Assembly: GCF_026341825.1 (NCBI RefSeq)
Contig: NZ_JAPENY010000003.1
Coordinates: 1,984,001 to 2,048,000 of the forward strand
DNA from: Streptomyces sp. NBC_00620
GTDB taxonomy: Bacteria; Actinomycetota; Actinomycetes; Streptomycetales; Streptomycetaceae
Length of the DNA: 64,000 bases
Direction: 5' to 3'
Below are positions 30,512-38,071 of the stretch, piece by piece; the stretch's first letter is position 1, and the number at the start of each line of letters is the position of its first letter. Under the pieces are notes generated by a model, which saw nothing but the letters and a program-made list of their open reading frames with translations, was not told where the DNA came from and made no database searches. Both the position numbers and the translations under genes were made by a program.

Positions 30512-30530
30512 TAAGGTAAGGCTAAGTTAG
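30512..30530. promoter_or_regulatory. Iron-box-like site (DmdR/DtxR type) upstream of acnA
   Basis: TAAGGTAAGGCTAAGTTAG matches the actinomycete iron-box pattern TTAGGTTAGGCTAACCTAA at 14 of 19 positions. It lies 71-89 nt before the acnA start in an AT-rich patch, and a reversed partial copy (AGTAAGGCATACC on the minus strand) adjoins it. Iron control would be sensible for an Fe-S enzyme. Confidence 0.45.
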
Positions 30531-30573
30531 GTATGCCTTACTGGAGTGGCGGCTTTCGGTGCGCCTCGGCAGA

Positions 30574-30591
30574 TATCTCGATGTCGAGATA
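30574..30591. promoter_or_regulatory. 18-bp inverted repeat between acnA and the DUF4236 gene
   Basis: TATCTCGATGTCGAGATA has perfect 8-bp arms around TG and lies 133-150 nt upstream of acnA and about 100 nt upstream of the DUF4236 gene. Its half-sites TATCTC/GAGATA recur at 30961-30976 before the XRE-MurA gene. Confidence 0.6.
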
Positions 30592-30692
30592 ACTCTAGTA
30601 CATGGGCGCGGGCTGGTCATGCCCGGCCTCCTTCGGGGTACCCGGTGTCGGCCGGGAACCACCCGGCGTAATCGCCACAAGAGGGGGCACCC

Positions 30693-30893
30693 ATGCCACT
30701 CACGTTCCGCAAGAGTTTCCGCATCTTTCCCGGGGTACGGCTGAACATCAACCGCCGCTCAATGTCCATCACCACCGGAGAGGGCCGCGGGCCCCGGCAC
30801 ACCCGCAGCACCACAGGGCGCCGGACCACCTCGCAGAACCTGCCGGGTCCCTTCGGATGGCGGCGCACCAAGCAGAGCCGGCGGGACAGCTGA
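30693..30893 (+). CDS. DUF4236 domain protein
   Basis: A 66-residue basic protein beginning MPLTFRKSFRIFPGVRLNIN, the hallmark start of DUF4236 (often followed, as here, by a serine/threonine/glycine-rich stretch). AGAGGGGG lies 5 nt before the ATG. The family has no established function. It is divergent from acnA and precedes murA2 by 95 nt in the same direction. Confidence 0.75.
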   Translation: MPLTFRKSFRIFPGVRLNINRRSMSITTGEGRGPRHTRSTTGRRTTSQNLPGPFGWRRTKQSRRDS

Positions 30894-30960
30894 CCCCGAA
30901 CTCCCCCGCCCCCGGCCCGTGATGAGGGCGACACTCGGATGGGCGCGCTCCGTTTCGCTT

Positions 30961-30976
30961 TATCTCACAGGAGATA
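30961..30976. promoter_or_regulatory. Inverted repeat overlapping the XRE-MurA promoter
   Basis: TATCTC-ACAG-GAGATA has 6-bp arms and ends 12 nt before the ATG. It overlaps a TATACG element (30975-30980) that would be a -10 box for a nearly leaderless transcript. No Shine-Dalgarno sequence is correctly spaced. Confidence 0.5.
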
Positions 30977-30988
30977 TACGGTCGCGCC

Positions 30989-32518
30989 ATGGCAGACGAC
31001 TACCTCGTACGCATCGGCAAGCTCATCCGTGACGCCCGGCAGCACCGGGGCTGGACACAGTCGCAACTCGCGGAGGCTCTCGGCACCAGCCAGAGTGCCG
31101 TCAATCGCATCGAACGCGGCAACCAAAACATCAGCCTTGAGATGATCGCCCGAATCGGTGAAGCCCTGGACAGTGAGATCGTCTCTCTGGGCTATGCGGG
31201 TCCGATGCATCTGCGGGTGGTCGGCGGGCGTCGTCTGTCAGGTTCGATCGACGTCAAGACCAGCAAGAACGCGTGCGTGGCGCTGCTGTGCGCGACGCTG
31301 CTCAACAAGGGGCGCACGGTGCTGCGCCGGGTCGCCCGTATCGAAGAGGTGTACCGCCTTCTGGAGGTACTCGGTTCGATCGGCGTCCGCACCCGGTGGA
31401 TCAACGACGGGGTCGACCTGGAGATCGTGCCCCCGGCCGAGCTGGACATGGAGTCGATCGACGCCGAGGCCGCCGTCCGCACGCGGTCCATCATCATGTT
31501 CCTCGGGCCGCTGCTGCACCGCATGGACAGCTTCAAGCTGCCGTACGCGGGTGGTTGCGACCTGGGGACGCGGACGATCGAGCCGCACATGATCGCGCTG
31601 CGCCGCTTCGGGCTCGACATCGCGGCGACCGAGGGGATCTACCACGCGCAGGTGGACCGCTCGGTCTCCCCCGGCCGCCCGATCGTGCTGACCGAGCGCG
31701 GCGACACGGTGACCGAGAACGCGCTGCTCGCCGCCGCCCGCCACGACGGCGTGACCGTCATCCGCAACGCCTCCTCCAACTACATGGTCCAGGACCTGTG
31801 CTTCTTCCTGGAGGCCCTGGGCGTACGGGTCGAGGGCATCGGCACCACGACGCTCACCGTGCACGGCGTGCCGAACATCGACGTCGACGTGGACTACTCG
31901 CCCTCCGAGGACCCGGTCGAGGCGATGAGCCTGCTGGCCGCCGCGGTGGTCACCGAGTCCGAGCTGACGGTGTGCCGGGTACCGATCGAGTTCCTGGAGA
32001 TCGAGCTCGCGGTGCTTGAGGAGATGGGCCTCGACCACGACCGTACGGCCGAGTACTTCGCGGACAACGGCCGTACGCGCCTGATCGACCTCACCGTCCG
32101 GCCCTCCAAGCTGGAGGCGCCGATCGACAAGATCCACCCGATGCCGTTCCCGGGCCTGAACATCGACAACGTCCCGTTCTTCGCGGCCATCGCGGCCTCC
32201 GCGCAGGGCAAGACGCTGATCCACGACTGGGTCTACGACAACCGCGCGATCTACCTCACGGACCTGAACCGCCTCGGCGGCCGGCTCCAACTCCTCGACC
32301 CGCACCGGGTCCTGGTCGAGGGCCCGACCCGCTGGCGCGCCGCCGAGATGATGTGCCCGCCCGCACTGCGCCCCGCCGTGGTCGTCCTCCTCGCCATGAT
32401 GGCGGCCGACGGCACCTCCGTCCTGCGGAACGTGTACGTCATCAACCGCGGCTACGAGGACCTCGCCGAGCGGCTCAACTCGATCGGGGCGCAGATCGAG
32501 ACGTTCCGGGACATCTGA
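30989..32518 (+). CDS. murA2: XRE DNA-binding domain fused to a MurA-like enolpyruvyl transferase
   Basis: A 509-residue protein. Residues 1-70 form an XRE helix-turn-helix (RIGKLIRDARQHRGWTQSQL, then ALGTSQSAVNRIERG). The remainder is an EPT fold like MurA, which adds enolpyruvate to UDP-GlcNAc in peptidoglycan synthesis. The substrate lysine/asparagine (TSKNAC) and active-site loop cysteine (GGCDLGTRTIEPH) are kept, but the usual GGCAIGARPVDLH and FPTDMQ motifs are altered. Streptomyces generally have a canonical MurA elsewhere, so this paralogue may be a regulator, a conditional enzyme, or both. It ends in a hairpin terminator. Confidence 0.85.
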   Translation: MADDYLVRIGKLIRDARQHRGWTQSQLAEALGTSQSAVNRIERGNQNISLEMIARIGEALDSEIVSLGYAGPMHLRVVGGRRLSGSIDVKTSKNACVALLCATLLNKGRTVLRRVARIEEVYRLLEVLGSIGVRTRWINDGVDLEIVPPAELDMESIDAEAAVRTRSIIMFLGPLLHRMDSFKLPYAGGCDLGTRTIEPHMIALRRFGLDIAATEGIYHAQVDRSVSPGRPIVLTERGDTVTENALLAAARHDGVTVIRNASSNYMVQDLCFFLEALGVRVEGIGTTTLTVHGVPNIDVDVDYSPSEDPVEAMSLLAAAVVTESELTVCRVPIEFLEIELAVLEEMGLDHDRTAEYFADNGRTRLIDLTVRPSKLEAPIDKIHPMPFPGLNIDNVPFFAAIAASAQGKTLIHDWVYDNRAIYLTDLNRLGGRLQLLDPHRVLVEGPTRWRAAEMMCPPALRPAVVVLLAMMAADGTSVLRNVYVINRGYEDLAERLNSIGAQIETFRDI

Positions 32519-32533
32519 GCAGTGTGATCGGGC

Positions 32534-32564
32534 GGCACCCTCCGCGGAGTCGGTGGAGGGTGCC
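32534..32564. terminator. Terminator between murA2 and the DUF6299 gene
   Basis: A perfect 10-bp stem (32534-32543 with 32555-32564) with an 11-nt loop lies between the convergent stops at 32518 and 32597. Confidence 0.75.
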
Positions 32565-32596
32565 GGGGTGTCCCACGTGGAAGGGCTGGACCGTGC

Positions 32597-33028
32597 TCAG
32601 CTCTCGGTGAGGGTGATGTCCTGCTGCTGCCTCGCGTGGAAGTTCGGCAGCGGCAGGCCGCCCGGGCCGGGGCTCAGTTCCATCAGGGTGGCCTCGACGT
32701 GGGCGGCGCCCGGGGTGAGGGTGCCGGGCGTGCGCTTCTCCGAGTTGGTCCAGGGGTGCACCGCGCCGTCGCAGACCGCCGAGGTGCCGCCGATGCCCTG
32801 GCGCACCCGGGGGTCGCCCTGCGACACCGAGGAGGACACGAACACGGGGCCGGAACTGCTCAGACAGCGGTAGGTGCCGGAGAGGGTGACGGTTCCGTCG
32901 GCCGCGACCCGACCGGTGGGGTCGACGGTCACCTGGTCGTACGGTCCGGACTGCGCGACGGCGGACGGGGCGGCGAGCAGGAGCAGCGCGGCGGCGGTGG
33001 CCGCGCCGAGGACCTGGCGCACGGACAT
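32597..33028 (-). CDS. Secreted DUF6299-like protein
   Basis: A 143-residue exported protein: signal peptide MSVRQVLGAATAAALLLLAA cut near AVAQS, then VTVDPTGRVAADGTVTLSGT, typical of a beta-sandwich family found in Streptomyces and classed, as far as I recall, as DUF6299. Two cysteines (YRC and AVCDG) may form a disulfide. It is a single gene and no function is known. GGAGG precedes the ATG by a normal distance. Confidence 0.6.
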   Translation of the reverse strand: MSVRQVLGAATAAALLLLAAPSAVAQSGPYDQVTVDPTGRVAADGTVTLSGTYRCLSSSGPVFVSSSVSQGDPRVRQGIGGTSAVCDGAVHPWTNSEKRTPGTLTPGAAHVEATLMELSPGPGGLPLPNFHARQQQDITLTES

Positions 33029-33303
33029 GGGGATACCTCCTGGAACGGGGGCCTGAAAAAAGGGCGCTCCACAGGTACCGGTCCACGGCCCCGAAGGCGG
33101 CGTCCGGCACCCCGAGGGCCCTGATCATCACTCCTTTGGTGGCGAATCCGCACCGTCCGTCTTGGGGACGTCCAAGTGTTGTCCGCGTGTTGTCACGCTT
33201 CACGACCCGCTGTTCCGATGAGTTCGCCGCGCGAGCATGGTCTATGTATGCGAGGACGGCGCAACGCCGTCGGAACTCATCGCATACGACGTGGAGGTGC
33301 GCC

Positions 33304-33498
33304 ATGTGTTCACACCAGTCTTCGTTCCCGTCCGCGGACAGCAACGCCCCGCACATCGTGGCGGCCCACCCCGAGCAGGGCTGGAACCTCCTGTGCAACG
33401 GCGCGATCGTCTTCGACGACACCGGCGAACTGCACCCCGACGGCAGCGTGGTCGCTCCCCGCCGGGTGTTCGTCGAGCAGCTGGCCGTCGCGGCCTGA
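33304..33498 (+). CDS. Small DUF5999-like protein
   Basis: A 64-residue protein (MCSHQSSFPSADSNAPHIVA) with GGAGG 6 nt before the ATG. The frame extends to 33136, but the upstream part is non-coding in character. It resembles the conserved Streptomyces family DUF5999; the N-terminal CxH and two further histidines are seen, but no function is established. The preceding 275 nt (33029-33303) carry no other gene; TCTATGTATGCGAG near 33240-33253 may be its promoter. Confidence 0.6.
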   Translation: MCSHQSSFPSADSNAPHIVAAHPEQGWNLLCNGAIVFDDTGELHPDGSVVAPRRVFVEQLAVAA

Positions 33499-33606
33499 GT
33501 CCGTTCTCCGTCGGCCGGGTCCGGCGCCGGCGCGGTGAGCCCGTCGAGCTCGACCGGATCCACCTGCGGCGATCCCAAGTGATCTTCGCGGACTAGAGTG
33601 ATCAAC

Positions 33607-34422
33607 GTGTCAGAGCAGCACGCACCACGGTCCCTCATCGTCACGTTCTACGGCGCGTACGGCCGTTTCATGCCCGGCCCGGTGCCGGTGTCCGAGTTGA
33701 TCCGGCTCCTCGCCGCGGTCGGCGTGGACGCACCCTCCGTACGGTCGTCGGTATCGCGGCTCAAACGCCGCGGCCTGCTGGAACCGGTACGTACGGCAGC
33801 CGGCGCGGCCGGGTACGCGCTGTCGCCCGACGCGCGGCAGCTGCTCGACGACGGCGACCGGCGGGTGTACGCGACGGAGCCTCCCAAGGACGACGGCTGG
33901 GTACTCGCCGTCTTCTCCGTTCCCGAGTCCGAGCGGCAGAAGCGACATGTGCTGCGCTCGCGGCTCGCAGGTCTGGGTTTCGGGACGGCGGCCCCCGGGG
34001 TGTGGCTCGCCCCGGCCCGGCTCCACGAAGAGGCGCGGCACACGCTGGAGCGGCTGCGGCTCGACCCGTACGTGGAGCTCTTCCGCGGGGAGCATCTGGG
34101 CTTCGCCGCGACGGCGGACGCGGTGGCGCGCTGGTGGGACCTCGCCTCGATCGCCAAGCAGCACGAGGTGTTCCTCGACGAGCACGCGCACGTGCTGCAC
34201 GCCTGGGAGCGGCGCGCGGACACCCCGCCGGAGGCGGCGTACCACGACTATCTGCTCGCCCTGGACTCCTGGCGCCATCTCCCGTACACGGACCCGGGAC
34301 TGCCCGCCGCGCTGCTTCCGCAGGACTGGCCCGGCGCGCGTTCGGCCGCCGTCTTCCGGGCACTGCACGAGCGGCTGCGGGACGCCGGGGCGGCTTTCGC
34401 CGACGTACCCGGGCGGGTCTAG
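33607..34422 (+). CDS. PaaX-family transcriptional regulator
   Basis: A 271-residue regulator: a PaaX-type winged helix (VDAPSVRSSVSRLKRRGLLE at about residues 40-60), the central PaaX domain and the C-terminal domain (YHDYLLALDSWRHLPYTDPG). PaaX relatives repress aromatic-acid (phenylacetate) degradation genes, but none is nearby. The frame opens at GTG 33598; GTG 33607 is preferred because TAGAGT at 33594-33599 is a plausible -10 box that places the transcript start on this codon (leaderless), and no Shine-Dalgarno is present. Confidence 0.85.
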   Translation: MSEQHAPRSLIVTFYGAYGRFMPGPVPVSELIRLLAAVGVDAPSVRSSVSRLKRRGLLEPVRTAAGAAGYALSPDARQLLDDGDRRVYATEPPKDDGWVLAVFSVPESERQKRHVLRSRLAGLGFGTAAPGVWLAPARLHEEARHTLERLRLDPYVELFRGEHLGFAATADAVARWWDLASIAKQHEVFLDEHAHVLHAWERRADTPPEAAYHDYLLALDSWRHLPYTDPGLPAALLPQDWPGARSAAVFRALHERLRDAGAAFADVPGRV

Positions 34423-34496
34423 GCGCCGGCTCCCGCATGCCGGAAAACGAACATAGGCACCAACTCGGTACGCAGGGGCGGCTGTGGTGTGTGATC

Positions 34497-34564
34497 TCAG
34501 TTACAACATCAGTCACTAAGACAACCCTCAGCCTCTTCCTTACCTCTTCTCATCTTCCTTACCT
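34497..34564. promoter_or_regulatory. AT-rich cysC upstream region with two sets of direct repeats
   Basis: TCAGTTAC (34497-34504) and TCAGTCAC (34509-34516) are 12 nt apart; TCTTCCTTACCT occurs exactly twice (34534-34545 and 34553-34564), 19 nt apart. The stretch is strikingly pyrimidine-rich and low in GC for this genome and lies directly before cysC. Direct repeats two helical turns apart suggest an activator site; the regulator is unknown. Confidence 0.45.
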
Positions 34565-34610
34565 AGCGTCGTGAGCCGCACGACGCCAGGACAGGAAGAG
34601 GACTGCACGT

Positions 34611-35162
34611 ATGACCAACACGGCAAGGGCTCAGGGAGCCACCGTCTGGCTCACGGGCCTGCCGAGCGCGGGCAAGACGACCATCGCCGGCATTCTGGGC
34701 AACCGCCTGAAGGCCGAGGGGCACCGCGTGGAGGTCCTCGACGGTGACGAGGTCCGCCGTTTCCTCTCCGCGGGTCTCGGCTTCTCCCGCGAGGACCGCA
34801 ACACGAACGTCCAGCGCATCGGCCTGGTCGCCGAGGTGCTCGCGCGCAACGGCGTGGTCGCCGTGGTCCCCGTCATCGCGCCCTACGCCGACAGCCGTGA
34901 GGCCGTCCGCAAGCGGCACGAGGCAAGCGGGACGCCGTACGTCGAGGTGCATGTCGCCACCCCGGTCGAGGTGTGCAGCGAGCGCGATGTGAAGGGGCTG
35001 TACGCCCAGCAGGCTGCGGGCCGGATCAGCGGGCTGACCGGCGTCGACGACCCCTACGAGCCACCGGTCGACCCGGCTCTCACGCTGGAGACGCACCTGC
35101 AGACCGCGGAGGAGTCCGCGGCCTCCGTGCACGCGGTGCTCGCGGCGAGGGGGATCCTGTGA
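34611..35162 (+). CDS. cysC: Adenylyl-sulfate kinase
   Basis: A 183-residue kinase phosphorylating APS to PAPS. The P-loop GLPSAGKTT lies at about residues 16-24, followed by DGDEVRRFLSAGLGFSREDR and the lid region GLYAQQAAGRISGLTG. It is the first gene of cysCDN; its stop overlaps the GTG start of cysD (GTGA), so both are coupled. PAPS may feed sulfate assimilation or sulfotransferases. Confidence 0.95.
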   Translation: MTNTARAQGATVWLTGLPSAGKTTIAGILGNRLKAEGHRVEVLDGDEVRRFLSAGLGFSREDRNTNVQRIGLVAEVLARNGVVAVVPVIAPYADSREAVRKRHEASGTPYVEVHVATPVEVCSERDVKGLYAQQAAGRISGLTGVDDPYEPPVDPALTLETHLQTAEESAASVHAVLAARGIL

Positions 35163-36079
35163 CCTCGGCAACCGCTGAGCGGTCCTTCACGCTCTCGCAT
35201 CTGGACGCTCTGGAGTCCGAGGCGGTGCACATCTTCCGCGAGGTGGCGGGCGAGTTCGAACGGCCGGTGATCCTCTTCTCCGGCGGCAAGGACTCCATCG
35301 TCATGCTGCACCTCGCCCTCAAAGCCTTCGCACCCGCCGCGATCCCCTTCACGCTGCTGCACGTCGACACCGGGCACAACTTCCCCGAAGTCCTTGAGTA
35401 CCGCGACCGTGTGGTCGCCGAACACGGACTGCGCCTCCATGTGGCCTCCGTCCAGGACTACATCGACCGCGGTGTGCTGCGCGAACGCCCCGACGGGACC
35501 CGCAACCCCCTGCAGACCGTGCCGTTGACGGAGAAGATCCAGTCCGAACGCTTCGACGCCGTCTTCGGCGGCGGACGCCGCGACGAGGAGAAGGCCCGCG
35601 CCAAGGAACGCGTCTTCTCCCTGCGCGACGAGTTCTCCCAGTGGGACCCCCGCCGCCAGCGCCCCGAACTCTGGCAGCTCTACAACGGCCGCCACGCACC
35701 CGGCGAACACGTCCGCGTCTTCCCCCTCTCCAACTGGACCGAACTCGACGTCTGGCAGTACATCGCCCGCGAGCACATCGAACTGCCGGGCATCTACTTC
35801 GCCCACCGCCGTGAGGTGTTCCAGCGGGCCGGGATGTGGCTGACGCCCGGTGACTGGGGCGGCCCTCGCGAGAGCGAGACCGTCGAGAAGCGCCTGGTGC
35901 GCTACCGGACCGTCGGTGACATGTCCTGCACCGGCGCTGTCGACTCCGACGCCACCACGCTGGAAGCCGTCATCACCGAGATCGCCGCCTCCCGCCTCAC
36001 CGAACGCGGCGCCACCCGCGCCGACGACAAGATGTCCGAGGCCGCGATGGAAGACCGCAAGCGCGAGGGGTACTTCTAA
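35159..36079 (+). CDS. cysD: Sulfate adenylyltransferase subunit 2
   Basis: A 306-residue ATP-pyrophosphatase-type subunit that makes APS from ATP and sulfate. The PP-loop SGGKDSIVMLHLALKAF, the motif HVDTGHNFPEVLEYRD and the C-terminal EAAMEDRKREGYF are all typical. The open frame reaches back to 34973 inside cysC; GTG 35159 is chosen because it overlaps the cysC stop and matches the family length. cysN follows after 2 nt. Confidence 0.96.
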   Translation: MTSATAERSFTLSHLDALESEAVHIFREVAGEFERPVILFSGGKDSIVMLHLALKAFAPAAIPFTLLHVDTGHNFPEVLEYRDRVVAEHGLRLHVASVQDYIDRGVLRERPDGTRNPLQTVPLTEKIQSERFDAVFGGGRRDEEKARAKERVFSLRDEFSQWDPRRQRPELWQLYNGRHAPGEHVRVFPLSNWTELDVWQYIAREHIELPGIYFAHRREVFQRAGMWLTPGDWGGPRESETVEKRLVRYRTVGDMSCTGAVDSDATTLEAVITEIAASRLTERGATRADDKMSEAAMEDRKREGYF

Positions 36080-36081
36080 CC

Positions 36082-37323
36082 ATGACCAGCACCACCACCG
36101 CCATGGTTGGCGCACCCACCACCATCGACACGCTGCGCTTCGCGACGGCCGGTTCCGTCGACGACGGCAAGTCCACCCTCGTCGGACGCCTGCTCCACGA
36201 CTCCAAGTCGGTCCTCACCGACCAGCTGGAAGCCGTCGAACGCGTCTCGCAGAGCCGCGGCCAGGACGCCCCCGACCTCGCCCTCCTCACCGACGGCCTG
36301 CGCGCCGAACGCGAGCAGGGCATCACCATCGACGTCGCCTACCGCTACTTCGCAACCGCGCGCCGCCGGTTCATCCTCGCCGACACCCCCGGGCACGTGC
36401 AGTACACGCGGAACATGGTCACCGGTGCCTCCACGGCCGAGCTGGCGATCATCCTCATCGACGCGCGCCATGGTGTGGTCGAGCAGACCCGCCGGCACGC
36501 CGCCGTCGCCGCCCTCCTGCGCGTCCCAAACGTGGTCCTCGCCGTCAACAAGATGGATCTCGTCGGGTACGAGGAGAAGGACTTCGACCGCATCGTCGAG
36601 GACTTCGCGGGCCACGCCGCCGAGTTGGGCCTCCCCGGCTTCACGCCGATCCCGGTCTCCGCGCTCTGCGGCGACAACGTGGTAGAGCGTTCGGCGCACA
36701 TGGACTGGTACGAGGGTCCGGCGCTCCTGGAGTTCCTGGAGACGGTGCCGGTCGGCTCCGACCTCCCGTCCGCTCCGGCGCGCTTCCCGGTGCAGTACGT
36801 GATCAGGCACGACGAAGTCCGCCACTACGCGGGCCAGCTGGTGTCCGGCGCCCTGCGTGTCGGCGACCGCGTGACGGTCCACCCGTCCGGCGAGAACTCC
36901 GAGATCGTCGGTATCGACGTACTCGGCAGGGACGCGGACATCGCGTACGCGCCCCAGTCACTGACCCTGCGCCTGGCCGACCAGCGCGACATCTCGCGCG
37001 GCGACATGATCACGGCGGGGGCGGACGTGCCCACGCTCACCCAGGACGTCCGGGCGGCCGTCTGCCATCTGGCCGACCGGGCGCTGCGCGTCGGTGACCG
37101 CGTCCTCGTCAGGCACACGACACGGACCGTGAAGGCGATCGTCAAGGATCTGGGCGACGCGTCCGAGCTGACCGCGAACGACCTCGGCCGGATCACCCTG
37201 CGCACCGCCGAGCCGCTCGCGCTCGACGACTACGCCGAGGTCCGCCGCACCGGCGCGTTCCTCCTGATCGACCCGGCGGACGGCTCGACCCTGACGGCGG
37301 GAATGGCCGACCTCTCCGCGTAG
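36082..37323 (+). CDS. cysN: Sulfate adenylyltransferase subunit 1 (GTPase)
   Basis: A 413-residue EF-Tu-like GTPase that drives APS synthesis by CysD. G1 GSVDDGKSTL, G3 DTPGH and G4 NKMD are intact, followed by two beta-barrel domains. It is slightly shorter than many CysN proteins (about 440-480 residues) but has no internal defect. It closes the cysCDN operon; no cysH, cysI or sulfate transporter gene is in the window, so this looks like a stand-alone activation module. Confidence 0.95.
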   Translation: MTSTTTAMVGAPTTIDTLRFATAGSVDDGKSTLVGRLLHDSKSVLTDQLEAVERVSQSRGQDAPDLALLTDGLRAEREQGITIDVAYRYFATARRRFILADTPGHVQYTRNMVTGASTAELAIILIDARHGVVEQTRRHAAVAALLRVPNVVLAVNKMDLVGYEEKDFDRIVEDFAGHAAELGLPGFTPIPVSALCGDNVVERSAHMDWYEGPALLEFLETVPVGSDLPSAPARFPVQYVIRHDEVRHYAGQLVSGALRVGDRVTVHPSGENSEIVGIDVLGRDADIAYAPQSLTLRLADQRDISRGDMITAGADVPTLTQDVRAAVCHLADRALRVGDRVLVRHTTRTVKAIVKDLGDASELTANDLGRITLRTAEPLALDDYAEVRRTGAFLLIDPADGSTLTAGMADLSA

Positions 37324-37336
37324 AACCCGGTCGGAC

Positions 37337-37383
37337 GCCCCCGAGCTCCCAGCCCTCGGATACGAGGGGGGCTCGGGGGCTTT
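37337..37383 (+). terminator. Terminator of the cysCDN operon
   Basis: A two-part hairpin: outer 10-bp stem (37337-37346 with 37371-37380) and inner 6-bp stem (37353-37358 with 37363-37368, GATA loop), followed by TTTC. Confidence 0.85.
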
Positions 37384-37596
37384 CGTGCGTTCGCCCCCGT
37401 ACAGAGCCCGGGGACCCCCGTCACTGAGTCACGGATCGTCTATAGCCCCGTAACGGTGGGAGCACGCGCGGGAGACGGACCGTTCACCTGGGTACACAGC
37501 CCGTGCCGGGCCAAAAGTCCCGGAATACGCCCGCCGAGCGCCTCTGTCCCGTCGAGTCGTACCATTTGTAAAGTTGAAAGCAGGACAGCCTGCTCC

Positions 37597-38049
37597 ATGA
37601 ACGGACCCTCCTTGCCCGACACTCCCGCCCCTGCCTCCTGGCGCATCGCGCTGCCGCACACCGCCGCGGCCGTGCCCGTCGCCCGCGCGCTGGTCCGTAC
37701 GGCGCTGGCCGAACTGGAGCACGCGGCCGACAGCGACACCGCCGAACTGCTCACCGCGGAGCTGGTCGCCAACGCCGTGGAGCACACCGCGGGGGACGGC
37801 CCCATAGAGCTGGTCGTAGAGCTGCTGCCGACCGGCTGCCAGGTCGAAGTACACGATCCGGACCCGGCGCCGCCGGGCGATCTCACGGTCCCCGACCCGG
37901 CCTGCGAGCCCGACCCCTGGCAGGAGCACGGGCGCGGCCTCCTCCTGATCCGCACCCTCAGTTCGTCCTGCGGCCACCGCCCCACGGGCTCCGGCAAGGC
38001 GGTCTGGTTCAGACTGCCCGTGGTACCGCGGCAGCGACGACGGGTGTAA
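37597..38049 (+). CDS. HATPase-domain (anti-sigma-factor-like) ATP-binding protein
   Basis: A 150-residue protein of the HATPase_c_2 type common in Streptomyces. The N box is AELVANAVEHTAG and the G box HGRGLLLIRTLSS. Related proteins bind and inhibit sigma factors or phosphorylate anti-anti-sigma factors; the partner is not encoded nearby. The frame extends to 37456; ATG 37597 is preferred because conserved sequence begins there, although only AGGA about 13 nt upstream serves as a ribosome site. The stretch 37384-37596 has no gene. Confidence 0.75.
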   Translation: MNGPSLPDTPAPASWRIALPHTAAAVPVARALVRTALAELEHAADSDTAELLTAELVANAVEHTAGDGPIELVVELLPTGCQVEVHDPDPAPPGDLTVPDPACEPDPWQEHGRGLLLIRTLSSSCGHRPTGSGKAVWFRLPVVPRQRRRV

Positions 38050-38071
38050 CCCCCGGCCTCCGACCGGCCGG

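Noticed and set aside
37430..37596. Possible tRNA-like segment near 37437
   Set aside because: No cloverleaf with matching acceptor, anticodon and T-arm could be drawn.
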